Shown in pieces: positions 1 to 6,311 of a stretch of DNA of 7,498 nt. The stretch lies in assembly GCA_003818595.1 (NCBI GenBank), contig RPQV01000156.1, positions 1-7,498 of the forward strand. Direction: 5' to 3'. The DNA comes from Calditrichota bacterium. GTDB taxonomy: Bacteria > Zhuqueibacterota > Zhuqueibacteria > Residuimicrobiales > Krinioviventaceae. Position numbers and translations under genes: made by a program. Under the pieces are notes generated by a model, which saw nothing but the letters and a program-made list of their open reading frames with translations, searched no databases and was not told the origin of the DNA. Positions within the stretch are counted from its first letter, which is position 1; every line of letters begins with the position of its first letter.

Positions 1-614
1 AAAAAGATGAATTGAGAACAGCGGAGAGAGAAAAAGCCGTACTACAGCGTGATTGTGATGCGACGGCGGAGGAAATCAAAGAACAAAAAAAACTGCAGCA
101 AAAAATCACGGCGATCAAAGAGATCCTGCTCTATCTCGATCTTTTGGATGATTATTTGGGCAAATTCAGATTGGAGTTGGCCGGCCGCATTCGACCGCTC
201 ATCGCGCTGCACGCTTCCGAACTGCTCGCCTTGATGACGAATTCGCGTTACACGCAAATCGAATTGGATCAGGATTATAACATTTTCATTTATGATGGCG
301 CATCGGCTTTCCCCATCGCCCGTTTTTCCGGCGGCGAACAGGATCTGGCGAATTTATGTCTGCGCATCGCCATCAGCCGCGTCGTCGCCGAGCGGCGCGG
401 CGGTTCGCCCATCAGCTTTATCGCGCTTGATGAAATATTCGGGTCTCAGGATTTGGAGCGGCGCGATCTGATTCTCAATGCGCTGGGGAAACTCGCCGGG
501 CAATTCAGGCAGATCTTCATCATCACCCATATTGAAGCCATCCGCGATCTGCTGCCGACATTGATCATGGTGGAGAGAGCGGATGATCGGTGCAGCCGGG
601 CGAAGTTTATCTGA
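1..614 (+). CDS. SbcC/Rad50-like SMC-family ATPase, C-terminal part (5' truncated)
   Basis: This is the C-terminal end of an SMC/Rad50/SbcC-type ATPase, and the reading frame is open to the window edge. The TTG at position 12 lies in this open frame and is probably not the start. About 203 residues are visible. They begin with a charged, Lys/Glu-rich helical stretch that looks like the end of a coiled coil. The ABC signature FSGGEQ follows (about residues 108-113 of the visible part), then the Walker B strand with SFIALDE, a D-loop GSQD and a switch histidine in IITHIE. In this family the C-terminal half pairs with an N-terminal Walker A half to form an ATP-driven DNA-end or chromosome-maintenance machine, often with an SbcD/Mre11 nuclease. 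The N-terminal half and any partner would lie to the left, outside the window. SbcC, Rad50 and other AAA/SMC relatives cannot be told apart from this fragment. Confidence 0.85.
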   Translation, partial: KDELRTAEREKAVLQRDCDATAEEIKEQKKLQQKITAIKEILLYLDLLDDYLGKFRLELAGRIRPLIALHASELLALMTNSRYTQIELDQDYNIFIYDGASAFPIARFSGGEQDLANLCLRIAISRVVAERRGGSPISFIALDEIFGSQDLERRDLILNALGKLAGQFRQIFIITHIEAIRDLLPTLIMVERADDRCSRAKFI

Positions 615-617
615 TGG

Positions 618-884
618 AAAGACGCAGATGGGTTCACGCAACGTCCCGGAGTAGCTCACGAAAAGACCTAAAGTGACCTCGCACGGAGACACCAAGACAC
701 AAAGGGGCGTCTTATCGTTCATCTTGGAAAGTTGCTGCACCAATATTTATAAATGTATTCAAGGTATGAGATGTATCTAATGACCTTCATTTATGTCGGT
801 TATTTATATCTTTGTGTCTCCGTGCGAGGCCAAGCTCCGTGCAAGGCAAAGCTTTGCGTATGCGTGAACCAGAAATCCGTCTTT
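618..884. repeat. Large nested imperfect inverted repeat in the intergenic spacer
   Basis: The gap between the SMC gene and the convergent membrane-protein gene (615-937) shows no convincing gene. It holds two nested pairs of inverted arms. The outer arms are 618-640 and 861-884; they share AAAGACG and GGTTCACGCA, with a mismatched middle. The inner arms are 677-692 and 814-829, a perfect 16-base match (CCTCGCACGGAGACAC and its reverse complement). The spacings between outer and inner arms are similar (36 and 31 bases), so the whole could fold as one long hairpin around an AT-rich loop of about 120 bases. A perfect 12-base palindrome, GCAAAGCTTTGC, sits at 846-857 in the right half, and GCACAG is repeated directly at 885-890 and 895-900. 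The left arm starts three bases after the SMC stop codon. It may be a degenerate miniature element or dispersed palindromic repeat, and it might help end transcription from both sides. No transposase is present. Confidence 0.7.
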
Positions 885-937
885 GCACAGTTGAGCACAG
901 ATCCAGGGAGGATGAAGGGGGTGAAGAGCCTCTGTAC

Positions 938-1966
938 TCAGTTCTTCCCTTCGAGTTCTTCCTCTTCTTCCTTCGCCTGCTTTTGAATCGTTTTCAGGTT
1001 CATTCCCATCGTCGATGCCAGCAGAAAACCGACGATCAGCACCGGCAGGAAATTGATGCCGTGAACCACAAAGGCAAAGGTCAACGCTTCGCTTTCGGGC
1101 ACGGCGAATAGTCCGAGGGTGAGTTGACAGAGATAGTGATAGGTTCCCACATATCCGGGCGATGACGGCACCAACACCGCGATCGTCGTGATCACCAACA
1201 GCACCAGCGAGGTCGTCCAGGGCAGGTTATAGAGCTGCACAAAATTAAAGGCGTGTAATCCGATTTGAAAAATATAGGCGTAACAGAACCAAATCGCCAG
1301 GGAGAGCAGCGCAACGACGGCATAGTGACGCTTTTTCTCCAGTCCTTTCACCCCGTCAAGAAAAGAGTGCACCATTTCCTGAATTCGGCGGCTGATTTTG
1401 TGCGGAAACGGCTTGAGCAGCGCATTGATGATGACCATCGCGCGATCCCGATATTTTTTCATCAGGAGCAGAATCCCAAACAATACCCCGATAAAGATAA
1501 AACTAATATATCCGCTCTTGCGCACCCATTCAGGAAAGGGAAAGACCACAATAGTCAATGCCATAAGCAGTAATAAAGTGAACACATCGATGATGCGTTC
1601 AATGACGATGGTGGCAAAGACGGCGCTACCGGCAACCGGTTTCTTTTTGGCCACCAAATAGGCGCGCACAAACTCGCCCAAATGCGCCGGCAAAAAGGTA
1701 TTGGTCATGTATCCGATCATCAACGCTGAAAACAGCGTGCTCAGGTTGATCGCGGCAATCGGCCGCAATAACAGCTGCCAGCGCAGAGTGCGCAACCAAT
1801 GGCTGAGGAAAATCATCAGCAATGCCGGCAGCAGGAGTCCATAGTTGGCCTGGCGGAACGCTGCACCCATTTGTGTGAAATCTACTTTACGGAAAGCCAG
1901 AAATAAACATAATGCGGCAATGACCAAACCAATCCAGACTTTCCAGTTTCCAAGTTTTTTAACCAT
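938..1966 (-). CDS. Flippase-like integral membrane protein, LPG_synthase_TM / UPF0104 family
   Basis: This is a complete 342-residue polytopic inner-membrane protein with about eight hydrophobic segments (near residues 8-25, 42-57, 76-92, 118-145, 152-170, 215-235, 250-268 and 296-318). Features typical of the lysylphosphatidylglycerol synthase TM region/UPF0104 family are visible: LRTLRWQLLL (59-68), GYMTNTFLPAHLGEFVRA (85-102), the ER..D motif (IERIID, 122-127) and VPSSPGYVGTYH (266-277). In MprF this domain flips lysyl-phosphatidylglycerol. Stand-alone members occur near glycolipid and polysaccharide genes, and most are uncharacterised. There is no soluble synthase domain here, so a lipid- or glycolipid-translocation role is inference. 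The C-terminus is a short acidic tail with five consecutive glutamates. The ATG is preceded on its strand by AAGGAAGGG, a good ribosome binding site. The gene is divergent from the TIM-barrel gene and convergent with the SMC gene. Confidence 0.88.
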   Translation of the reverse strand: MVKKLGNWKVWIGLVIAALCLFLAFRKVDFTQMGAAFRQANYGLLLPALLMIFLSHWLRTLRWQLLLRPIAAINLSTLFSALMIGYMTNTFLPAHLGEFVRAYLVAKKKPVAGSAVFATIVIERIIDVFTLLLLMALTIVVFPFPEWVRKSGYISFIFIGVLFGILLLMKKYRDRAMVIINALLKPFPHKISRRIQEMVHSFLDGVKGLEKKRHYAVVALLSLAIWFCYAYIFQIGLHAFNFVQLYNLPWTTSLVLLVITTIAVLVPSSPGYVGTYHYLCQLTLGLFAVPESEALTFAFVVHGINFLPVLIVGFLLASTMGMNLKTIQKQAKEEEEELEGKN

Positions 1967-2056
1967 ACCCTTCCTTTCACGAATCCCGATTCAATACGCA
2001 CGGACAATGATGAATGCAGACAAACAAAAAACTTGTCTTGCTTAAAATGAATAAAA

Positions 2057-2090
2057 TTGTGACATTGATCAGAAATTTGTAAATTATACT
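2057..2090 (+). promoter_or_regulatory. Possible promoter in the divergent spacer
   Basis: The 158-base spacer between the divergent membrane-protein and TIM-barrel genes is markedly AT-rich. TATACT at 2085-2090 is one base from a sigma-70-type -10 box. Upstream TTG-containing hexamers at 2057-2062 (TTGTGA) and 2065-2070 (TTGATC) are spaced poorly (22 and 14 bases), so the -35 is unconvincing. The position, about 35 bases before the start at 2125, suits a promoter for the plus-strand genes. If the organism uses a different housekeeping sigma consensus, this assignment may be wrong. Confidence 0.28.
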
Positions 2091-2124
2091 GCTTTTTAAT
2101 TATAAAACAAATGAGGAATATCAG

Positions 2125-2961
2125 ATGGATCGTCTCCCTTTGGGAATATTCATGATTTGCGACCAGGAATTGCCTCTTCGTCTGGCGACTGCACAGCGAT
2201 TGGGGATCACCACCGCGCAAATCCTGGCGCCGCCGGAAACAGAACGTACCCCTCGTCATATTGAGGAACTCAAATCCCGGTTTATCCAGGCCGGAATTCA
2301 GATCACCGTCGTCTTTTGCGGATTTCCAGGAGAAAGTTATGCCGACATTCCCACCGTCAAGACCACCGTGGGGCTGGCGCCGACAAAGACCAGGGCAGAA
2401 CGGCTGACGGCCGCGTATAAAATAGCCGATTTTGCCCGTCTTGTGCAGGTGAAAGCGGTAGGACTTCACATCGGTTTTATTCCCGAAGAGCAGAACGATC
2501 CTGACTATCGGCCGCTTGTCGAGGCTGTTCGCTCCCTGTGCGATCACTGCGCCGGACACGGGCAGGCGGTTCACTTGGAGACCGGACAGGAAACAGCTCA
2601 CGTCCTGTTGAGATTTCTGCAGGATGTCGATCGGCAAAATCTGGCGGTCAATTTCGATCCGGCAAACATGATACTGTACGGCGCGGGCGAACCGATCCCG
2701 GCATTAGAAATGCTGGCGCCGTACGTGCGCAGCGTTCATCTAAAGGATGCATTATGGGCCGCTCATCCTGGCCAAGAATGGGGCGTCGAGGTGCCTCTGG
2801 GTTCAGGAGATGTGAACATGGAACAATTCTTGCAGACGCTTATAAACAACGACTATGCCGCTCCTTTAACCATCGAACGGGAAATCGTCGGCGAAAAACA
2901 GGCTCTTGATATCGAAGCAGGCGCTGCGTTGATTCGATCACTACTGAATCGACTGTTGTGA
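2125..2961 (+). CDS. Xylose-isomerase-like TIM-barrel protein (sugar phosphate isomerase/epimerase family)
   Basis: This 278-residue protein has the features of the AP-endonuclease-2/xylose-isomerase-like TIM-barrel family, whose members isomerise or epimerise sugars, inositols or related compounds with a divalent metal. The visible family motifs are GLHIGF (113-118), HLETGQE (150-156), NFDPANMILYG (176-186), VHLKDA (204-209), PLGSGDVN (224-231) and TIERE (249-253). The expected metal and acid-base residues are E152, D178, H205 and E251, in the same order as the Glu-Asp-His-Glu set of D-tagatose 3-epimerase-type enzymes. No signal peptide is seen, so it is probably cytoplasmic. The ATG is preceded by GAGGA at 2113-2117 with seven bases of spacing. 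The substrate cannot be read from the sequence. The next gene lies 87 bases downstream, so the two may or may not share a transcript. A family of this kind could also include an endonuclease IV-like enzyme, but the extra histidine ligands typical of that enzyme are not evident. Confidence 0.88.
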   Translation: MDRLPLGIFMICDQELPLRLATAQRLGITTAQILAPPETERTPRHIEELKSRFIQAGIQITVVFCGFPGESYADIPTVKTTVGLAPTKTRAERLTAAYKIADFARLVQVKAVGLHIGFIPEEQNDPDYRPLVEAVRSLCDHCAGHGQAVHLETGQETAHVLLRFLQDVDRQNLAVNFDPANMILYGAGEPIPALEMLAPYVRSVHLKDALWAAHPGQEWGVEVPLGSGDVNMEQFLQTLINNDYAAPLTIEREIVGEKQALDIEAGAALIRSLLNRLL

Positions 2962-3048
2962 GAGACTCAACGATGATCGATCAGCAGTGGGCAAAAAGAA
3001 CAAATTTAAAATCATAAATGACACCCAATATCTTTAAAAGGCTGTAAT

Positions 3049-3741
3049 ATGGTCGAAATCAAACGACATCAACAAAAAGGCAAACTCATTGCCGTGGAAG
3101 GATTGGACGGCTCGGGCAAATCAACGCAAATCTATCTCCTGAAGCGCTGGCTGGAAATAGAAGGCTACAAGGTCTTTTTTACCGAATGGAATTCTTCTTT
3201 TCTGGTCAAACGGGCGACCAAAAAAGCGAAAAAATCAAAGCTGTTGACACCCACCACGTTTTCGCTCATTCACGCCACCGACTTTGCCGATCGCTACGAG
3301 CGGCAGATTTGGCCGCTGCTGTGTGCGGGATATATTGTATTGGCTGATCGCTATTTCTTCACCGCCTTTGCCCGCGACGTCACCCGCGGTTGTGATCCCG
3401 AGTGGGTCGAAACCTTATACAGCTTTGCCGCTCTGCCGGACATTACCTTTTTTTTCCATATTGATCCCGCCATTGCCATCGCCCGCATTCTGGACGGTCG
3501 TCCTGAGCTGAAATATCATGAGGCCGGCATGGACATGAACCTGTCGAGCGATCCTTATGAAAGTTTCAAGATCTTTCAGGGAAGGGTGAATGAGGCGTAT
3601 GAGCAGATGAGCAAGCCTTTCGGATTTACGAAAATTGATTCCAATCGTACGGCGGACGTTATGCAACAGGAAGTTCGGGCGATCGTCAAAGAACGAATTG
3701 ATTTGCCGGCTTTCAAACTAAGATCAAAGGTGGATTTATGA
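3049..3741 (+). CDS. Thymidylate-kinase-like P-loop kinase, paralogue 1 (intact Walker A)
   Basis: This 230-residue cytoplasmic P-loop NMP-kinase-fold protein resembles dTMP kinase. Walker A is GLDGSGKST (18-26), and the Asp-Arg-Tyr motif is in LADRYFFTAFARD (98-110). A lid-like region follows at about 148-170 (ILDGRPELKYHEAGMDM and on), with R151 available for phosphate contact. Canonical bacterial dTMP kinases carry an EPGGT motif after the second strand. Here that place holds TEWNSSFLVKR (45-55) and a run of lysines, so nucleoside monophosphate binding differs and the substrate is uncertain. The core aligns almost without gaps to the next gene, with roughly half of the residues identical over the first 115 core positions, so the pair arose by tandem duplication. 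AAAAGG at 3036-3041 is the ribosome binding site, with seven bases of spacing. The stop overlaps the next start in ATGA. Automated annotation would call this tmk, but I withhold the symbol because the substrate motif is atypical. Confidence 0.85.
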   Translation: MVEIKRHQQKGKLIAVEGLDGSGKSTQIYLLKRWLEIEGYKVFFTEWNSSFLVKRATKKAKKSKLLTPTTFSLIHATDFADRYERQIWPLLCAGYIVLADRYFFTAFARDVTRGCDPEWVETLYSFAALPDITFFFHIDPAIAIARILDGRPELKYHEAGMDMNLSSDPYESFKIFQGRVNEAYEQMSKPFGFTKIDSNRTADVMQQEVRAIVKERIDLPAFKLRSKVDL

Positions 3742-4415
3742 AATTTTATGGTAAAGGATTGCCGCGGGTGAATGTTTCCGATCTCATCGGCAAATTGATC
3801 GTGATTGAAGGCGCCGACGGTTCCGGACGTTCAACGCAGATGCGTCTGCTGACGAATTGGTTGGAAGGATGCGGTTATGCTGTGGTCAATGTGGGCTTGA
3901 AACGCTCCAATCTCGTCAGCGCAGAGCTGGAAGAAGCCATGCAGGGCAATATTCTCAGTCCCTTGACGCTCAGTCTGTTTTACGCCACCGATTTCGCCGA
4001 CCAGATGGAAAACCGCATCATACCCGCTCTCAAAGCGGGATTCATCGTTCTCGCCGACCGCTATATTTACACCCTGATGACGCGCGATATGGTGCGCGGC
4101 GGCAATCCGGATTGGCTGCAGAAGATTTATGAGGAGATCGCCCTGGTGCCGGACGCGGTTTTTTATCTCGATGTTGCGCCGCGATTTCTCATCGAACGAA
4201 CCATTACGAAAAATGCAAGTCTCGACTATTGGGAATCCGGGATGGACACGCATTTGTCGCGCGACATTTTTGACAGCTTTATCAAATACCAGCGGAAAAT
4301 GCGCCAGGTATTCCTCAGTCTCCACAGAAACTATGGATTCGAGTCGGTCAACGGCAACCGACAACCCCGCGCCATTGCAGCGGATTTACAAAACAGAATC
4401 GAACGCATTTTATAG
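3738..4415 (+). CDS. Thymidylate-kinase-like protein, paralogue 2 with Walker A Lys-to-Arg change
   Basis: This 225-residue paralogue of the preceding kinase is translationally coupled to it by an ATGA overlap, with AAAGGTGG at 3726-3733 as its ribosome binding site. The P-loop reads GADGSGRST (25-33), with R31 where Walker A normally has the catalytic lysine. The Asp-Arg-Tyr motif is kept in LADRYIYTLMTRD (105-117), as are ATDFAD (83-88) and SGMDTHLSRD (167-176). The place of the dTMP-kinase EPGGT motif holds GLKRSNLVS, and the acidic residue seen in paralogue 1 (E46) is missing. The lid region TITKNASLDYWE lacks the arginine of paralogue 1. Walker A Lys-to-Arg changes commonly impair catalysis in P-loop enzymes. 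The pattern suggests a pseudokinase or regulatory subunit of a heterodimer with paralogue 1, or an enzyme with altered chemistry. A gap of only 13 bases separates it from the next gene. Confidence 0.83.
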   Translation: MKFYGKGLPRVNVSDLIGKLIVIEGADGSGRSTQMRLLTNWLEGCGYAVVNVGLKRSNLVSAELEEAMQGNILSPLTLSLFYATDFADQMENRIIPALKAGFIVLADRYIYTLMTRDMVRGGNPDWLQKIYEEIALVPDAVFYLDVAPRFLIERTITKNASLDYWESGMDTHLSRDIFDSFIKYQRKMRQVFLSLHRNYGFESVNGNRQPRAIAADLQNRIERIL

Positions 4416-4428
4416 TACGGAATAAAAT

Positions 4429-4746
4429 ATGCCGACCAAAAAACCAACGGATGTGGATCAGCTCCAACAAACCCTGGTCAAAGAGATTGAATTTCTGCGT
4501 CGAGAATTCATCGAAACGGTCAGCCATTATCAGACAACGGTTGAAGCGGAAATGGTAAATCTCATCACTCATCTGACCAGCAAATCGCCGGAAGAAAAAC
4601 CGGCTGTTTGCAGCGATTTCGCGGGATTGCGATTTCTGATCGAGCTGATTCGCTCAAGCAGGCACAAAAAAGATAAAGGCCGAATGAAAGATTTGCGCCG
4701 CATTCATGAAGTGATTAAAACTTTGGCCTCACGGTTTGAGGGATGA
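4429..4746 (+). CDS. Small helical protein of unknown function in the kinase-Ppx operon
   Basis: This 105-residue protein belongs to no family I recognise. It is largely predicted to be helical. An N-terminal amphipathic, possibly coiled-coil stretch (about residues 8-50, including QQTLVKEIEFLRREFIE) is followed by a short Pro/Ser linker (52-60). A second helical part is rich in Arg/Lys (about 65-103, including RSSRHKKDKGRMKDLRR). There is no signal peptide or membrane segment. The basic C-terminal half could bind an anionic ligand such as polyphosphate or nucleic acid, but that is inference. It does not show the conserved histidines of a CHAD domain. The start has only a weak ribosome binding site (CGGAA at 4418-4422). 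It lies 13 bases after the kinase-like paralogue and overlaps the Ppx/GppA gene in ATGA, so it is very probably expressed and made together with both. That tight placement is the main reason to accept it as real. Confidence 0.75.
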   Translation: MPTKKPTDVDQLQQTLVKEIEFLRREFIETVSHYQTTVEAEMVNLITHLTSKSPEEKPAVCSDFAGLRFLIELIRSSRHKKDKGRMKDLRRIHEVIKTLASRFEG

Positions 4747-5663
4747 GTGCTCCTCCGCGCGTTGCTTCCATCGACATTGGCACCAATTCAACCCGACTGT
4801 TGATTGTTGAAAAAGATGACCAGGCAAGATGGGCGCCGATTCTCTACCAGGAACGGATGACCCTGCTGGGTGAGGGGCTCGGCGACGATCAATTTTTATC
4901 ATCAGCAGCCTGCAACCGTGTCCTGGACGCTTTGTCGCAATACCAGCAGATCATTGAAGATCTGCACTGCGGAGTTCCGCTGCTGTTCGCCACCAGTGCG
5001 ACCAGAGATGCCTCTAACCGCTTTACGTTTCTTCGCAGCATTACCGAGCGCACCGGATGGATTTGCCGAGTGTTGAGTGGTGAAGAGGAGGGGCGATTAT
5101 CTCTGCAGGGCGCTCTCTATGACATTGAGAATCACGGAAACATTCTTTTATGCGACATCGGCGGCGGCAGTACGGAATTCACCAGTACCAGAACTGATCG
5201 GCAGATCATATGCCGCAGTTTAGACCTCGGCAGCAGTCGCTTGACGCGGCAATTCATCGCATCTGATCCCCCGACGCCTGTGGAGCTGCAGAATCTCACA
5301 CACTATATTCAAGAATATCTGAGGCTTTCGGCGCCGCACGTCCCTGTAATCGACTTGATGGTCGCCACCGGCGGCACCGCATTTACCCTTGCCTTGATGG
5401 ATCTGAAAAAATCCATCAGCGAGCCCGCTGCCGTGCATCATCATCTCCTCTATTTAAAACACATTCAAGCTCTGCGCGACGCAATCGCCGCTACCCCCCT
5501 CGCTGAGCGGAAAACGTGGATCGGACTGCATCCCGACCGCGCCCATGTCATTCTCGCAGGCGCCGCCATTCTGGTGGAAATTCTCGAATTCTATCACCAA
5601 TCGACGGTGCTGATCAGCCTGAAGGATTTGTTATTGGGTATCGTACTTGAGCAGGGACTATGA
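4743..5663 (+). CDS. Ppx/GppA-family phosphatase (exopolyphosphatase / pppGpp phosphohydrolase)
   Basis: This complete 306-residue member of the Ppx/GppA family belongs to the actin-like ATPase fold superfamily. The family removes terminal phosphate from inorganic polyphosphate or from pppGpp. Visible motifs in order are: the first phosphate loop IDIGTNSTRLL (10-20); ATSATRDASNRF (83-94); LSGEEEGRL (111-119), in which E115 or E116 should be the catalytic glutamate; the second phosphate loop CDIGGGSTEF (137-146); LDLGSSRLTRQF (160-171); VATGGTAFTL (207-216); and the closing GLHPDRAHVILAGAAIL (261-277). The length fits the short two-domain form without the C-terminal HD-like domain of E. coli PPX. 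Whether it acts on polyphosphate or pppGpp cannot be decided from the sequence. The start overlaps the small helical gene in ATGA. GAGGG abuts the ATG directly, so initiation probably depends on coupling to the upstream gene. Confidence 0.93.
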   Translation: MSAPPRVASIDIGTNSTRLLIVEKDDQARWAPILYQERMTLLGEGLGDDQFLSSAACNRVLDALSQYQQIIEDLHCGVPLLFATSATRDASNRFTFLRSITERTGWICRVLSGEEEGRLSLQGALYDIENHGNILLCDIGGGSTEFTSTRTDRQIICRSLDLGSSRLTRQFIASDPPTPVELQNLTHYIQEYLRLSAPHVPVIDLMVATGGTAFTLALMDLKKSISEPAAVHHHLLYLKHIQALRDAIAATPLAERKTWIGLHPDRAHVILAGAAILVEILEFYHQSTVLISLKDLLLGIVLEQGL

Positions 5664-5671
5664 CATTGATC

Positions 5672-5699
5672 TGATCAGGTTTCAACGGTAACCCGATCA
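5672..5699 (+). other. Hairpin just downstream of the Ppx/GppA gene
   Basis: An inverted repeat pairs 5672-5681 with 5690-5699 (TGATCAGGTT against AACCCGATCA) in a 10-base stem with one A-C mismatch and an 8-base loop. It starts eight bases after the Ppx/GppA stop codon, inside a 93-base gap before the adenosyltransferase gene. No T-run follows, so it is not a standard intrinsic terminator. It may protect the 3' end, attenuate readthrough or bind a protein. It is a small structure that could also arise by chance. Confidence 0.4.
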
Positions 5700-5740
5700 T
5701 CGCTGGTATTTGTGATGTAAAGCAACAGAGTGACTTTCAA

Positions 5741-5750
5741 AGGGAAAAGG
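5741..5750 (+). promoter_or_regulatory. Ribosome binding region that decides the start of the adenosyltransferase
   Basis: The purine-rich run AGGGAAAAGG lies before two in-frame ATG codons, at 5751 and 5757. AGGG (5741-5744) is six bases from the first, while AAAAGG (5745-5750) is six bases from the second. The second start gives the usual PduO-type beginning, a short N-terminus running into T-K-x-G-D-D-G, so I prefer 5757. The farther GTG at 5730 lies upstream of this site and is unlikely. Confidence 0.6.
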
Positions 5751-5756
5751 ATGAAG

Positions 5757-6308
5757 ATGTCCATCACCACCAAAAAGGGGGATGACGGTTCCACTGACCT
5801 GCTTGATTCCTCCCGTGTCGTCAAATTTGATCTCAGACCGGAATGCTACGGCGCCCTTGATGAGGCCGCTGCGTTCATCGGCTGGGCGCGCGCAAAAACC
5901 TCGATCAAGGTGATTCATGATGCGCTGCTGCTCATTCAGAACCATCTGTATCTGATCAATTCAGAACTCGCCTGCCCTACGGAATCACTGCATTTGTTGC
6001 GTTCAACATTAGAAAAGCGACATCTTGAAAAGCTTGAAAGTATCGCACAGGAGATCGAATCAGGCGTGCAGCTGCCGCGGAAATTCATCGTCTACGGCCA
6101 ATCGGAAATATCGGCCATTTTGGATATCGCGCGCGCCGTCGTGCGCCGAGCAGAACGGCGGCTGGTTGAATTGAACGCCCAACAGCCTTTGACAAATCCA
6201 ATCATTACGGCGTATATCAATCGACTCTCCGATGCGTTGTTCTTATTTGCGCGATTCGAAGAATGCAGTCATAGAATTCCATTTGCTCATCCCGACAGCT
6301 CAATCTAA
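5757..6308 (+). CDS. PduO-type cob(I)alamin adenosyltransferase
   Basis: This 183-residue cytoplasmic protein belongs to the PduO-type ATP:cob(I)alamin adenosyltransferase family, which transfers the adenosyl group of ATP to reduced corrinoid to make adenosylcobalamin. Family features are the N-terminal ATP loop TKKGDDGSTDL (5-15), YGALDEAAAFIG (31-42) with D35, the helix ARAVVRRAERR (125-135) with R126, R130 and R134, and YINRLSDALF near the C-terminus. By family knowledge the R126/R130 pair and D35 correspond to the ATP-binding and subunit-interface residues of Lactobacillus PduO. Two spots depart from the usual form: the common PGG turn is YGQ here (113-115), and the histidine usually found in the ALH..R motif is aspartate (D123). 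The fold should be a trimeric helical bundle. A gap of 93 bases separates it from Ppx/GppA, so it may have its own promoter. No B12-dependent enzyme or B12 riboswitch is seen in the window. Confidence 0.88.
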   Translation: MSITTKKGDDGSTDLLDSSRVVKFDLRPECYGALDEAAAFIGWARAKTSIKVIHDALLLIQNHLYLINSELACPTESLHLLRSTLEKRHLEKLESIAQEIESGVQLPRKFIVYGQSEISAILDIARAVVRRAERRLVELNAQQPLTNPIITAYINRLSDALFLFARFEECSHRIPFAHPDSSI

Positions 6309-6311
6309 AAA

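Noticed and set aside
354..743. Minus-strand open frame of 129 codons over the SMC ATPase end
   Set aside because: It lies opposite the conserved ABC signature and Walker B region, so it is a shadow of that gene.
677..829. CRISPR array
   Set aside because: The repeated units are inverted rather than regularly spaced direct repeats, and there are no cas genes in the window.
753..986. Plus-strand open frame of 77 codons in the spacer
   Set aside because: It crosses the inverted repeat and runs into the 3' end of the membrane-protein gene; the composition is repeat-like and no convincing ribosome binding site is seen.
1882..2637. Minus-strand open frame of 251 codons
   Set aside because: It is antisense to the well-supported TIM-barrel gene and also covers the divergent spacer and the start of the membrane-protein gene; no family motifs are seen.
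3831..4364. Minus-strand open frame of 177 codons
   Set aside because: It is antisense to the second kinase paralogue, which has conserved motifs and translational coupling.
3049..4415. The kinase pair as polyphosphate kinase 2 (PPK2) proteins
   Set aside because: The P-loops (GLDGSGKST and GADGSGRST) and the Asp-Arg-Tyr region match thymidylate kinases; the typical PPK2 P-loop and downstream motifs are not visible.
5664..5756. Cobalamin riboswitch before the adenosyltransferase
   Set aside because: The gap is too short for a typical B12 riboswitch and I see no B12-box-like sequence.
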